Source of the DNA: Paucibacter aquatile | GTDB taxonomy: Bacteria > Pseudomonadota > Gammaproteobacteria > Burkholderiales > Burkholderiaceae_C | Assembly: GCF_002885975.1 (NCBI RefSeq) | Contig: NZ_POSP01000003.1 | Span: 1,116,001-1,180,000, forward strand | DNA length: 64,000 nucleotides | Reading direction: 5' to 3' | Shown here: positions 7,624 through 16,484 of the stretch, piece after piece | Layout: each line of letters opens with the position of its first letter | Position numbering within the stretch: position 1 is the first letter of the stretch | Notes under the pieces: model-generated | Database searches by the model: none | Seen by the model: the letters and a program-made list of their open reading frames with translations, nothing else | What the model was told of the DNA's origin: nothing | Position numbers and translations under genes: made by a program

Positions 7624-10032
7624 TCAACGCTTGGCCAGGCGCTGCCAGGTTTCGATCACTGTGTCCGGGTTCAGGGAGATGGACACGATGCCCTCGCTGG
7701 CCAACCAGTCGGCGAAATCGGGGTGGTCGCTGGGGCCCTGGCCGCAGATGCCCACGTACTTGCCCGTGGCGCGGCAAGCGGCGATGGCGCGCGAGATCAT
7801 GGCCTTGACGGCCGGGTCGCGCTCGTCGAAATCACCGGCCAGTTGCTCCAGGCCCGAATCGCGGTCCAGGCCCAGGGTCAACTGGGTCAGGTCGTTGGAG
7901 CCGATGGACATGCCATCGAAGTGCTCCAGGAACTGCTCGGCCAGGATGGCGTTGCTGGGCACTTCGCACATCATGATGACGCGCAGGCCGTCGCTGCCGC
8001 CGTCGGCCGCACGCTTGAGGCCACGCTCGGCCAGCATACTGACCACCCGCTCGGCCTGGCGCACCGTGCGCACAAAGGGCACCATGATCTCGACATTGCT
8101 CAGGCCCATGTCGATGCGCACGCGCTTGAGCGCCTCGCACTCCATGGCAAAGGCATCTGAGAACTCACCGCTGATGTAGCGCGAGGCGCCGCGGAAACCC
8201 AGCATCGGGTTCTCTTCATCGGGCTCGTAGCGCGAGCCACCGATCAGCTTGCGGTACTCATTGCTCTTGAAGTCGGACAGGCGCACGATCACCGGGCGCG
8301 GGTAGAAGGCCGCCGCGATGGTGGCAATGCCCTCCACCAGCTTGTCGACATAGAAGGCGCGCGGCGAGGCATGGCCTCGGGCCACCGACTCCACCGCCTT
8401 CTTCAGATCAGCATCGATGTTCGGATAGTCCAGGATGGCCTTGGGGTGGACACCGATGTTGTTGTTGATGATGAACTCGAGGCGAGCCAGGCCGACGCCG
8501 GCGCTGGGCATCTGCGCGAAGTTGAAGGCCAGCTGCGGATTGCCGACGTTCATCATGATCTTGATCGGGCAGTAAGGCAGCTCGCCGCGGTGCACCTCGC
8601 TGACTTCTGTTTCCAGCAGGCCGTCGTAGATATAGCCGGTATCGCCTTCCGAGCAGGCCACGGTGACCAGCTGGCCATCCTTGAGCGTTTCGGTCGCATT
8701 GCCGCAACCGACCACGGCCGGAATGCCCAGCTCGCGCGCAATGATGGCGGCGTGGCAGGTGCGGCCACCACGATTGGTGACGATGGCGCTGGCCCGCTTC
8801 ATCACGGGCTCCCAGTTCGGGTCGGTCATGTCGGTGACCAGCACATCGCCGGGCTGCACGCGCTCCATCTCGGCCACGCTCTCGACCAGGCGCACCGGGC
8901 CGGTGCCGATCTTCTGGCCGATGGCACGACCTTCGGCCAGCACGGCGCTGTGGCCCTTGAGCTTGTAGCTGTGCTCGACCTGGCCTTCGGCCTGGCTCTT
9001 CACCGTCTCCGGGCGGGCCTGCAGGATGTAAAGCTGGCCATCGACGCCATCACGGCCCCACTCAATGTCCATGGGACGCTGGTAATGCTGCTCGATGATG
9101 AGCGCGTACTTGGACAGCTCGATCACTTCCGCGTCGTTCAGCGAGTAGCGGTTGCGCGCCTCGGGCAGGGTGTCCACGGTCTTGACCAGCTTGCCGCTGG
9201 CGGCCTTTTCCTCGGCCGAAGTGAACTCCATGCGGATCAGCTTGGATCCGAGGTTACGTCGGATGATGGGCAGCTTGCCGCGCGCCAGGGCCGGCTTGTG
9301 CACATAGAACTCGTCCGGGTTCACGGCGCCCTGCACCACGGTTTCGCCCAGGCCGTAGCTGGAGGTGATGAAGACCACATCCTTGAAGCCGCTCTCGGTG
9401 TCGATGGTGAACATCACACCGGCCGAGCCGAGGTCGGAGCGCACCATGCGCTGCACGCCGGCCGACAGGGCCACGTCGGCATGGGCAAAGCCCTTGTGCA
9501 CGCGGTAGCTGATGGCTCGGTCGTTGTAGAGGGAGGCAAACACCTCCTTCATCTTGTGCAGCACCTCTTCGATGCCCACCACGTTCAGGAAGGTTTCCTG
9601 CTGGCCGGCGAAGGACGCATCCGGCAAGTCTTCGGCCGTGGCGGAGGAGCGCACGGCGAAGGACACGTCCGGGTGGTCGGCCGTGAGCTTGGCGAAGGAG
9701 CTGCGGATCTGCGCTTCCAGATCGGCCGGGAAGGGCTGCGCTTCCAGCCAGCCGCGGATTTCTGCACCGGCCTCGGCCAGGGCGCGCACATCGTCGGTGT
9801 TCAGGGTCGCCAGGCGCGCCTCAATGCGCTTGTCCAGGCCCTCATGCTTGAGGAACTCGCGGAAGGCATGGGCCGTGGTGGCAAAGCCACCCGGCACACG
9901 GACGCCCGAGGAGGACAGCTCCGAAATCATCTCGCCGAGGCTGGCGTTCTTACCGCCAACGACCTCGACGTCGCTCATCCTCAGATTCTCAAAGGGGACG
10001 ACCAGGGCGGTCGGCTCAAAGCGTGCAGACAT
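7624..10032 (-). CDS. ppsA: Phosphoenolpyruvate synthase
   Basis: Makes PEP, AMP and phosphate from pyruvate and ATP in gluconeogenesis. The 802-residue protein has the N-terminal ATP-grasp pyruvate/phosphate dikinase domain (VVGGKNASLGEMI near 24-36), the central phosphohistidine domain with GGRTCHAAIIARELGIPAVVG (swivelling His near 420), and the C-terminal TIM-barrel with a GSNDLTQLTLGLDRDS stretch. The upstream 25 in-frame codons look non-coding; ATG 10032 gives the expected start. ppsR, its regulator, is divergent with 205 bases between them. Confidence 0.97.
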   Translation of the reverse strand: MSARFEPTALVVPFENLRMSDVEVVGGKNASLGEMISELSSSGVRVPGGFATTAHAFREFLKHEGLDKRIEARLATLNTDDVRALAEAGAEIRGWLEAQPFPADLEAQIRSSFAKLTADHPDVSFAVRSSATAEDLPDASFAGQQETFLNVVGIEEVLHKMKEVFASLYNDRAISYRVHKGFAHADVALSAGVQRMVRSDLGSAGVMFTIDTESGFKDVVFITSSYGLGETVVQGAVNPDEFYVHKPALARGKLPIIRRNLGSKLIRMEFTSAEEKAASGKLVKTVDTLPEARNRYSLNDAEVIELSKYALIIEQHYQRPMDIEWGRDGVDGQLYILQARPETVKSQAEGQVEHSYKLKGHSAVLAEGRAIGQKIGTGPVRLVESVAEMERVQPGDVLVTDMTDPNWEPVMKRASAIVTNRGGRTCHAAIIARELGIPAVVGCGNATETLKDGQLVTVACSEGDTGYIYDGLLETEVSEVHRGELPYCPIKIMMNVGNPQLAFNFAQMPSAGVGLARLEFIINNNIGVHPKAILDYPNIDADLKKAVESVARGHASPRAFYVDKLVEGIATIAAAFYPRPVIVRLSDFKSNEYRKLIGGSRYEPDEENPMLGFRGASRYISGEFSDAFAMECEALKRVRIDMGLSNVEIMVPFVRTVRQAERVVSMLAERGLKRAADGGSDGLRVIMMCEVPSNAILAEQFLEHFDGMSIGSNDLTQLTLGLDRDSGLEQLAGDFDERDPAVKAMISRAIAACRATGKYVGICGQGPSDHPDFADWLASEGIVSISLNPDTVIETWQRLAKR

Positions 10033-10237
10033 GGGAAAACTCCGTGATGTTGAAAATTCCGGAGTCCCGCCGGGGCGCCCACGGCGCCCCCCATGAAATG
10101 CAGCCACACGGCATCCCGGCCGATTCTTGATTCTGTTTGTGAGGATGGGATGGTCATGGCGCGAAGGCAGGACATTTCGAACGATTCTACGGGCTCGCCC
10201 GACTTATGATGAAGAAAGACTCTAGAGCCTGCTGACC

Positions 10238-11059
10238 ATGCCCAATCGCACCGTGTACTTTGTCTCGGACGGTACCGGCATCACTGCCGAGACCTTTGGT
10301 AACTCCATCTTGGCCCAGTTCCCGGGCAAGCCGCGCCATGTGCGGCGCCCATTTGTGGACACGGCCGAGAAAGCCCACCAGGTGGTGCACGAGATCAACC
10401 AGACCAGCGAAGCGGAAGGCCGGCGCGCCATCGTCTTCGCGACCCTGGTCAATCGCGAGGTGCTGCAGGTGGTGCGCGAGCATTGCAAGGCCTTGGTGCT
10501 GGACATGTTCAACACCTTCATCGAGCCGCTGGAGGAAGAGTTCCAGGTCAAGAGCAACCACCGGGTCGGCCGCTTCTCGGATGTGGCGCGCAGCCAGGAG
10601 TACCACGACCGCATCGAGGCCATCAACTTCTCGCTGGCCCATGACGACGGCCAATCGGCCAAGAACCTGGAATCGGCCGATGTGATCCTGGTCGGCGTCT
10701 CGCGCAGCGGCAAGACGCCCACCTCGCTCTACCTGGCCATGCAGCACGGCATCAAGGCGGCCAACTACCCACTGATCCCGGAAGACTTCGAGCGCAGCAA
10801 GATCCCCTCGATGCTCGAGCCGCACAAGCGCAAATGCTTTGGCCTGACAATTGATCCCGAGCGGCTTTCACAGATCCGCAACGAGCGCCGCCCCGGCAGC
10901 AAATACGCCGACCTGATGAACTGCCGCTACGAGGTCAACGAGGCGGAGGCCATGATGAAGCGCAATGGCATCTCCTGGCTGTCCTCGACCCACAAGTCCA
11001 TCGAAGAAATCGCCACCACCATCCTGCGCGACATCCGGCCGGACCGGTTGATCTACTGA
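10238..11059 (+). CDS. ppsR: PEP synthase regulatory protein (bifunctional kinase/pyrophosphorylase)
   Basis: A DUF299-family enzyme that inactivates PEP synthase by ADP-dependent phosphorylation and reactivates it by phosphate-dependent dephosphorylation. The 273 residues begin VYFVSDGTGITAET and contain the nucleotide-binding loop GVSRSGKTPTSLYLA (151-165). Divergent from ppsA, which is the usual arrangement and supports the partner assignment. Confidence 0.96.
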   Translation: MPNRTVYFVSDGTGITAETFGNSILAQFPGKPRHVRRPFVDTAEKAHQVVHEINQTSEAEGRRAIVFATLVNREVLQVVREHCKALVLDMFNTFIEPLEEEFQVKSNHRVGRFSDVARSQEYHDRIEAINFSLAHDDGQSAKNLESADVILVGVSRSGKTPTSLYLAMQHGIKAANYPLIPEDFERSKIPSMLEPHKRKCFGLTIDPERLSQIRNERRPGSKYADLMNCRYEVNEAEAMMKRNGISWLSSTHKSIEEIATTILRDIRPDRLIY

Positions 11060-11080
11060 CGCGCCAGCTGGCGAGCGGGC

Positions 11081-11875
11081 TCAGCGCGGCGCCAGCAGAC
11101 GCTGGCGCGCCGACTCGTACAGACAGATGGACGCGGCACTGCCCACATTGAGCGATTCCTCGCCGCCCGGCTGCGGAATGCCCACCGTCAAGGAGCAGCG
11201 CGCCATCAACCCGGGCTGCACGCCCTGCCCTTCGTGGCCCATGACCCAGGCGCAGGGGCTCGGCAGCGCGATCTGGTGCAGCTGCGCCTCGGCATAGGAG
11301 CTGGTGGCCACCAGGGGCACACGCAGGCGGCCCAAGTCTTCCGGCGACAGACCTTCAATCAGGCGCAGGCCGAAATGCGCCCCCATGCCGGCGCGCAGCA
11401 CCTTGGGCGACCAGAGTGCCGCCGTGCCCTTGAGCGCCAAGACCTGGCGAAAGCCCATGGCCGCCGCGCTGCGCAGAATCGTGCCGACATTGCCGGCGTC
11501 CTGCAGGCGATCCAGCACCACGGTGTCCGCCTCCGGGGCCAGGTCTTGCCCGGCGTCCAGCGGCACCTCGAAGCCGATCTGGGCCGGCGACTCCAGGCCA
11601 CTGATCTGCTTGAACAGCGCCAGCGGCACGACCAGCTGACGCGGCGCCGCATCGGCCAGGGCGCGCAGCACCGGATCGGCCGCCGCGGCCTCGGTCAGCA
11701 CCGCCTGCAGCACCGGATGGCCGCGCTGCAGGCAGGCGCGCACGAGATGGTCGCCCTCCAGCCAGACGCTGCCCAGCTTGCGGTAGGCACTGCCGTCCAG
11801 GCTCAGCTTGCGCAGGCGTTGCAGGGCCGGGTTGTCACGCGAAGTGATGTGAAGAATCGGGCTGCTGGGGCTCAT
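11081..11875 (-). CDS. TrmH/SpoU-family RNA 2'-O-methyltransferase
   Basis: SAM-dependent methyltransferase with the alpha/beta-knot fold, acting on rRNA or tRNA; the target base cannot be assigned. The 264-residue protein has an N-terminal substrate-binding domain and the three SpoU motifs: LQDAGNVGTILRSAAA (N and R conserved), VMGHEGQG, and a closing SLNVGSAASICLYE knot motif. Its start overlaps the rnhB stop by 4 bases (ATGA), so the two are translationally coupled. It is the last gene of the lpx run. Confidence 0.93.
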   Translation of the reverse strand: MSPSSPILHITSRDNPALQRLRKLSLDGSAYRKLGSVWLEGDHLVRACLQRGHPVLQAVLTEAAAADPVLRALADAAPRQLVVPLALFKQISGLESPAQIGFEVPLDAGQDLAPEADTVVLDRLQDAGNVGTILRSAAAMGFRQVLALKGTAALWSPKVLRAGMGAHFGLRLIEGLSPEDLGRLRVPLVATSSYAEAQLHQIALPSPCAWVMGHEGQGVQPGLMARCSLTVGIPQPGGEESLNVGSAASICLYESARQRLLAPR

Positions 11876-12510
11876 GCGTTCTCAAGGATGTCGCGCACCG
11901 GGCCGAAACTGCGCCGGTGCCAGGCCGTCACGCCATGGGCGCGCAAGGCGGCCAGGTGTTCGGCGGTCGGGTAGCCCTTGTGGCCGGCAAAGCCGTACTC
12001 GGGGTGGCTGTCGTGCATGGCCAGGCACTGGCGATCGCGCGCCACCTTGGCCAGGATGGAGGCGGCGGAGATCGCCTGCACCTTGGCGTCGCCCTTGACG
12101 ATGGCCTCGGCCGGGATCTTGAGCACCGGCAGGCGGTTGCCATCGACCAGCACCTTGGCCGGCTTGAGGCGCAAGCCTTCCACGGCTCGCTTCATGGCCA
12201 GCAGGGTGGCCTGCAGGATGTTGAGCCGGTCGATCTCTTCCACGCTGGCCTCGGCAATGCAGCAGCACAAGGCCTTGGCGCGGATCTCGTCGAACAGGCG
12301 TTCGCGCTTTTTCTCGGTCAAGGCCTTGGAATCCGCCAGCCCGGCGATCGGGTTGGCATCGTCGAGGATGACGGCGGCGGCCAGCACCGGGCCGGCCAGC
12401 GGGCCGCGGCCGGCTTCGTCCACGCCGGCCACCAGCCCCAGGCCATCCCAGCTCAGGCCCAGTTGCTCGGGCACACGCAGCTCAGGCTTGCAGGACTTGC
12501 GCGATCGCAT
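11872..12510 (-). CDS. rnhB: Ribonuclease HII
   Basis: Cleaves the RNA strand of RNA-DNA hybrids and removes single ribonucleotides from DNA. VAGVDEAGRGPLAGPV carries the first catalytic Asp-Glu pair, LADSKALTEKKRE and the later VDGN and HDSHPEYGFAGHKGYPT segments are typical. The ATG at 12510 overlaps the lpxB end by 29 bases; an in-frame GTG at 12474, just past the lpxB stop, would give a protein 12 residues shorter and cannot be excluded. Confidence 0.96.
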   Translation of the reverse strand: MRSRKSCKPELRVPEQLGLSWDGLGLVAGVDEAGRGPLAGPVLAAAVILDDANPIAGLADSKALTEKKRERLFDEIRAKALCCCIAEASVEEIDRLNILQATLLAMKRAVEGLRLKPAKVLVDGNRLPVLKIPAEAIVKGDAKVQAISAASILAKVARDRQCLAMHDSHPEYGFAGHKGYPTAEHLAALRAHGVTAWHRRSFGPVRDILENA

Positions 12511-13627
12511 CGCTGGCCTTTTGCGCGGTATTGCAGCGCAGCAGCTCGTGTTGTTGCTGAAAAATGGCCCGCACTCGCTCGCAGCGCGCCGTGTCGTCCA
12601 GCCAGGCCAGCCCCTCGCGGGCCAGGGCCTCGGGCGTGCATTGATCCTGAATCAGCTCGGGCACGATGAAGTCGCGCGCCAGCACATTGGGCAGGCCCAC
12701 CCAGGGCTGGTAGTTCTTGCCCTTCATGCGCCACCAATTGAGCGCATGCATGCGGTAGGCAATCACCATGGGCCGCTTGAACAGCGCCGCCTCCAGGGTG
12801 GCCGTGCCGCTGGCCACCAGGGTGATGTCACAGGCCGCCAAAGCTTCGTGAGAACGGCCATCCAGAAGATCGAGTTGCAGGCCCGGGGCGTGCCGAGCCA
12901 CCAGCGGGTCAATCAGGGCGCGCAGGCCCGGTGCCACCGGCATCACAAAGCGCAGCTCGGGCCGCGCCTGCTGCATCAACACAGCGGCGCGCAACAGGGG
13001 CTCGGCGATGTAGCGGATCTCGCTGCGCCGACTGCCGGGCAGCAAGGCGACCACGGAGTCGGCTCCGTCTAACTTCAGAGCTGAGCGGGCCTGGGCCTGC
13101 GGCGGCTGCAGCGGAATCGCATCGGCCAGGGGGTGACCCACATAGCTGGCGCCGATGCCGTGGGCCTGCAAAAGCGCGGGCTCGAAAGGGAACAGACACA
13201 GCACATGGTCGGCCGAGCGCTTGATCTTTTCGACCCGCTCGGCACGCCAGGCCCAGATCGAAGGGCAGACGAAATGCACCGTCTTCACGCCCGCTTCGCG
13301 CAAGCGCTGCTCCAGGCCGAAATTGAAATCGGGCGCATCCACACCGATGAAGGCCGCCGGCGGCTGGGCCAGCAAGCGGTCGCCCAGCTGGCGGCGAATC
13401 GCCAGCAGCTCACGGATATTGAGCAGAGCATCGACATAGCCGAAGACCGAGAGCTTGCTCGAGGGCCACCAGGCCTCGAAGCCCTGGGCGGCCATGCGCG
13501 GGCCGCCAATGCCCTGAGTCTGGAGTTCGGGCCAGCGCGCTTTCAGGCCCTGGATCAGCAAACTGGCGAGCAGGTCTCCGGAGGCCTCGCCGGCCACCAG
13601 GGCTAGGCTCAGCGAAGGCTCAGCCAT
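12482..13627 (-). CDS. lpxB: Lipid-A-disaccharide synthase
   Basis: Joins UDP-2,3-diacylglucosamine and lipid X to give the lipid A disaccharide at the inner membrane. The 381-residue GT19 glycosyltransferase shows ALVAGEASGDLL at the N terminus, HFVCPSIWAWRAERV, a LLPGSRRSEI nucleotide-binding turn and the SGTATLEAAL donor-site motif. It starts 4 bases after lpxA. Confidence 0.97.
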   Translation of the reverse strand: MAEPSLSLALVAGEASGDLLASLLIQGLKARWPELQTQGIGGPRMAAQGFEAWWPSSKLSVFGYVDALLNIRELLAIRRQLGDRLLAQPPAAFIGVDAPDFNFGLEQRLREAGVKTVHFVCPSIWAWRAERVEKIKRSADHVLCLFPFEPALLQAHGIGASYVGHPLADAIPLQPPQAQARSALKLDGADSVVALLPGSRRSEIRYIAEPLLRAAVLMQQARPELRFVMPVAPGLRALIDPLVARHAPGLQLDLLDGRSHEALAACDITLVASGTATLEAALFKRPMVIAYRMHALNWWRMKGKNYQPWVGLPNVLARDFIVPELIQDQCTPEALAREGLAWLDDTARCERVRAIFQQQHELLRCNTAQKASDAIAQVLQA

Positions 13628-13631
13628 GAGA

Positions 13632-14426
13632 TCAGCGCACCAGACCGCGCTTGGCGCCGGCGATGAAATCCAGCATCAGCTGCACATCGGCCTGGGCATC
13701 CTGGGCCTGCTCGTCCCGCAGTGCGGTGATCTGCTCGACCGCTTGCTCCAGCGTCAGGCCGCTACGGAAGATCAGCTTGTGCAGCTGGCGGATCACGGCG
13801 ATGCGTTCATTGCTGAAGCCGCGGCGGCGCAGGCCGGTCAGATTGACGGCGCGCACGGCCAAAGGATTGCCATCGACCGTCATGAAGGGCGCAACATCCT
13901 GGGACACATGGCCCTGGAAGCCGATCATGGCGTGCGCGCCGATCTTGACGAACTGGTGCACGCCGGTCAGGCCGCCAATCACCGCCCAGTCACCGACATG
14001 GACATGGCCCGCCAGCGTGGCGTTGTTGGCCAGCACGCAGTGGTTGCCCAGCTGCACATCGTGGGCCAGGTGCACATAGGCCATGATCCAGTTGTCGGAG
14101 CCGACCCGGGTGACGCCCTCTTCCTTGAAGGTGCCGGTGTTGAGCGTGCAGAACTCGCGCACCGTGTTGCGGTCCCCGATCACCAGCTCGGTCACCTCGC
14201 CGCCATGGCTCATGTCCTGCGGCATCGCGCCGATGGAGCTGAACTGGTAGAACTGGTTGTCGGCGCCGATGGTGGTGCGCCCCTCGATCACGCAGTGCGG
14301 GCCGATGCGGGTGCCCGCGCCGATCTTCACCTGCGGGCCGATCAGCGTGTAGGCACCGACCGTGACCGAGCTGTCCAGCTCGGCTGCGGGGTCGATGATG
14401 GCCGTCGGGTGAATCCTGCTCGTCAT
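13632..14426 (-). CDS. lpxA: UDP-N-acetylglucosamine acyltransferase
   Basis: First step of lipid A synthesis: transfers a 3-hydroxyacyl chain from ACP to UDP-GlcNAc. The 264 residues form a left-handed beta-helix, seen as repeated hexapeptides ([I/V]G-x4), with the catalytic His expected in the VHLAHDVQLGNHC stretch, followed by a C-terminal helical domain. Lies between fabZ and lpxB. Confidence 0.97.
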   Translation of the reverse strand: MTSRIHPTAIIDPAAELDSSVTVGAYTLIGPQVKIGAGTRIGPHCVIEGRTTIGADNQFYQFSSIGAMPQDMSHGGEVTELVIGDRNTVREFCTLNTGTFKEEGVTRVGSDNWIMAYVHLAHDVQLGNHCVLANNATLAGHVHVGDWAVIGGLTGVHQFVKIGAHAMIGFQGHVSQDVAPFMTVDGNPLAVRAVNLTGLRRRGFSNERIAVIRQLHKLIFRSGLTLEQAVEQITALRDEQAQDAQADVQLMLDFIAGAKRGLVR

Positions 14427-14439
14427 GGCGCGTCAGGCC

Positions 14440-14883
14440 TCAAGCGTCGATGCGGCGCATGGTGCAGATCAGCTGCGCCTCGCAGGCCAGCTCCTCGCCC
14501 ACCATCACCTTGCCGCTGAACTTGTAGATGCCGGCCTTGGCGCGGTCCAGGGTCACGTCCAGCAGCAGTTGGTCACCGGGCTCGACGGGGCGCTTGAAGC
14601 GCGCGTTGTCGATGCCAGCGAAATACACCACCGTGTTCTCATCCAGCACCGTGCCATTGCTGTCCAGGGCCAGCAAGGTGGCGGCCTGAGCCATGGCTTC
14701 CAGCATCAGCACGCCGGGCATGACCGGGCGATGCGGGAAATGGCCGACGAAATACGGCTCGTTGATGCTGACGTTCTTGATCGCCTGGATGCGCTTGCCC
14801 TTCTCGATCTCGACCACACGGTCCACCAGCAGCAGCGGGTAACGGTGCGGGAGCCTCTTGAGGATTTGGTGGATGTCCATCAT
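14440..14883 (-). CDS. fabZ: 3-hydroxyacyl-ACP dehydratase FabZ
   Basis: Dehydrates 3-hydroxyacyl-ACP in fatty acid elongation and competes with LpxA and LpxD for hydroxyacyl-ACP. The 147-residue hot-dog protein has LPHRYPLLLVDRV and the active-site segment YFVGHFPHRPVMPGVLMLEAMAQ (written here as two halves of one motif; His in GHFPHRP and Glu in LMLEAMAQ are catalytic). It sits between lpxD and lpxA as in many Proteobacteria. Confidence 0.97.
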   Translation of the reverse strand: MMDIHQILKRLPHRYPLLLVDRVVEIEKGKRIQAIKNVSINEPYFVGHFPHRPVMPGVLMLEAMAQAATLLALDSNGTVLDENTVVYFAGIDNARFKRPVEPGDQLLLDVTLDRAKAGIYKFSGKVMVGEELACEAQLICTMRRIDA

Positions 14884-14942
14884 GTTGAATTCTTCTTCTC
14901 GAGTGCGCGGATGCGTTCGCGCGAGGCGGCGCTCGACCTAGG

Positions 14943-15971
14943 TCAAGCGCCTCTTTTCTCTAGCGCCCTGAGGCGCTCTCGCAAAGTATGCAGCTGACGC
15001 AAGGTCGCCGCATTCTTTTCCCAGCTGGCATTGTCGTCGAAGGGGAAGACGCCGCTGTATTGGCCGGGCTGCTTGATGCTTCGACTGACCACGGTGGCAG
15101 CCGACACATGCACATGGTCGACCAAGCTCAGATGCCCCAGCACGATGGCACCGCCACCGACCGTGCAATGCGCACCGATGCGCGCGCTGCCCGCCACACC
15201 GGCGCAACCAGCCATGGCCGTGTGGGCACCGACATGAACGTTGTGGCCGATCTGGATCAAGTTGTCGAGCTTGACGCCGTCTTCGAGCACGGTGTCCTCG
15301 AGCGCACCACGGTCGATGCAGGTGTTGGCGCCGATCTCCACATCGTTGCCGATGCGCACGGCGCCGAGCTGTTCAATCTTTTCCCACTGACCCTGATTCG
15401 GCGCGAAGCCGAAGCCATCGGCACCGATGACCACCCCGGCGTGCACGATGCAGCGCTCGCCGATCTGGCAATCGAAGCCCAGGGTCACGCGGGCGGACAG
15501 ACGACTGCCGGCACCGATGCGAGCATTGCGCTCGACCACACAGTGCGGACCGATCTGCGCGCCATCGCCGATGTTCACGCCAGCCTCGATCACCGCCAGG
15601 GCGCCGATGCTGACATCCGCGCCGATCACCGCGCTGGGGTCAATCACAGCGCTGGGATGGATGCCGGCCACCGGGCGCGGACGCACCCGCGCCGCCCACC
15701 ACTGGGTGAGCCGCGCGAAGTACAGGTAAGGATCAGGCGTGACGATGGCCGCGCCGCGGGCCGCGGCCGCTTCGGCAAAGGCCGGCGCCACGATCACGCA
15801 AGCGGCGGTACTGCCAGCCAGCTGCGCCTGGTAGCGCGGGTTGGACAGAAAGCTCAGGGTGCCAGCATCGGCGCCCTCAAGCGGTCCGATGCGCGTGATC
15901 TGCGTTTCGGACGCACCATGAAGATCGCCGCCCAAGGCGGCGATCACATCAGCCAGTGAGACTGCGCCCAC
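14943..15971 (-). CDS. lpxD: UDP-3-O-(3-hydroxyacyl)glucosamine N-acyltransferase
   Basis: Adds the N-linked hydroxyacyl chain to the lipid A precursor. The 342 residues have an N-terminal uridine-binding domain (1-100), hexapeptide repeats forming a beta-helix (about 105-310; KLDNLIQIGHNVHVG holds the expected catalytic His) and a short C-terminal helix with LRQLHTLRERLRALE. A 59-base gap without a gene separates it from fabZ. Confidence 0.97.
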   Translation of the reverse strand: MGAVSLADVIAALGGDLHGASETQITRIGPLEGADAGTLSFLSNPRYQAQLAGSTAACVIVAPAFAEAAAARGAAIVTPDPYLYFARLTQWWAARVRPRPVAGIHPSAVIDPSAVIGADVSIGALAVIEAGVNIGDGAQIGPHCVVERNARIGAGSRLSARVTLGFDCQIGERCIVHAGVVIGADGFGFAPNQGQWEKIEQLGAVRIGNDVEIGANTCIDRGALEDTVLEDGVKLDNLIQIGHNVHVGAHTAMAGCAGVAGSARIGAHCTVGGGAIVLGHLSLVDHVHVSAATVVSRSIKQPGQYSGVFPFDDNASWEKNAATLRQLHTLRERLRALEKRGA

Positions 15972-15974
15972 CGA

Positions 15975-16484
15975 TTACTTCTGGGCGTTGAGCGCGTCGA
16001 TCACCTTCTTGGTGATGTCCACGCGGGCACTGAAGTGGATGGCGTCTTGCAAGATCAGGTCGTACTTTTCAGCATCGAAGATCTGCTTGATGACCTTGTT
16101 GGCGCGGTCGACGACGGCTTGCAGCTCTTCGTTCTTGCGCTGGGTCAGGTCTTCCTGCCACTCGCGGCGCTTGCGCTGCAGGTCGCGGTCCAGTTCCATC
16201 AGGTCGCGCTGGCGGCGGTTACGTTCGGCTTCCGACAGGGTCGGCGCGTCTTTTTCCAGCTTCTCGGCCGAGCTGCGCAGCTTGGTCTCGATGTCCTTCA
16301 GCTCTTTTTCGCGCTTGCCGAATTCGATCTCGAGCTTCTGGGTCGCAGCCTTGCCGACATTGGCCTCACGCAGCACGCGATCGCTGTTGACGTAGCCAAT
16401 CTTCAATTCCTGCGCCTGCACGCCCAGCGTCGACACAGACATCATGGCAGCCACAGCCACCGCCTTAAAAAGCTTGCTCTTCAT
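15975..16484 (-). CDS. skp: Periplasmic chaperone Skp (OmpH family)
   Basis: Binds unfolded outer-membrane proteins in the periplasm on their way to the BAM complex. The 169 residues start with a signal peptide ending at about VQAQ (22-25), followed by KIGYVNSDRVL and a long charged helix (about 50-130) rich in Lys, Glu and Arg that would form the Skp tentacle. It overlaps the bamA stop by one base and precedes lpxD, the standard order. Confidence 0.96.
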   Translation of the reverse strand: MKSKLFKAVAVAAMMSVSTLGVQAQELKIGYVNSDRVLREANVGKAATQKLEIEFGKREKELKDIETKLRSSAEKLEKDAPTLSEAERNRRQRDLMELDRDLQRKRREWQEDLTQRKNEELQAVVDRANKVIKQIFDAEKYDLILQDAIHFSARVDITKKVIDALNAQK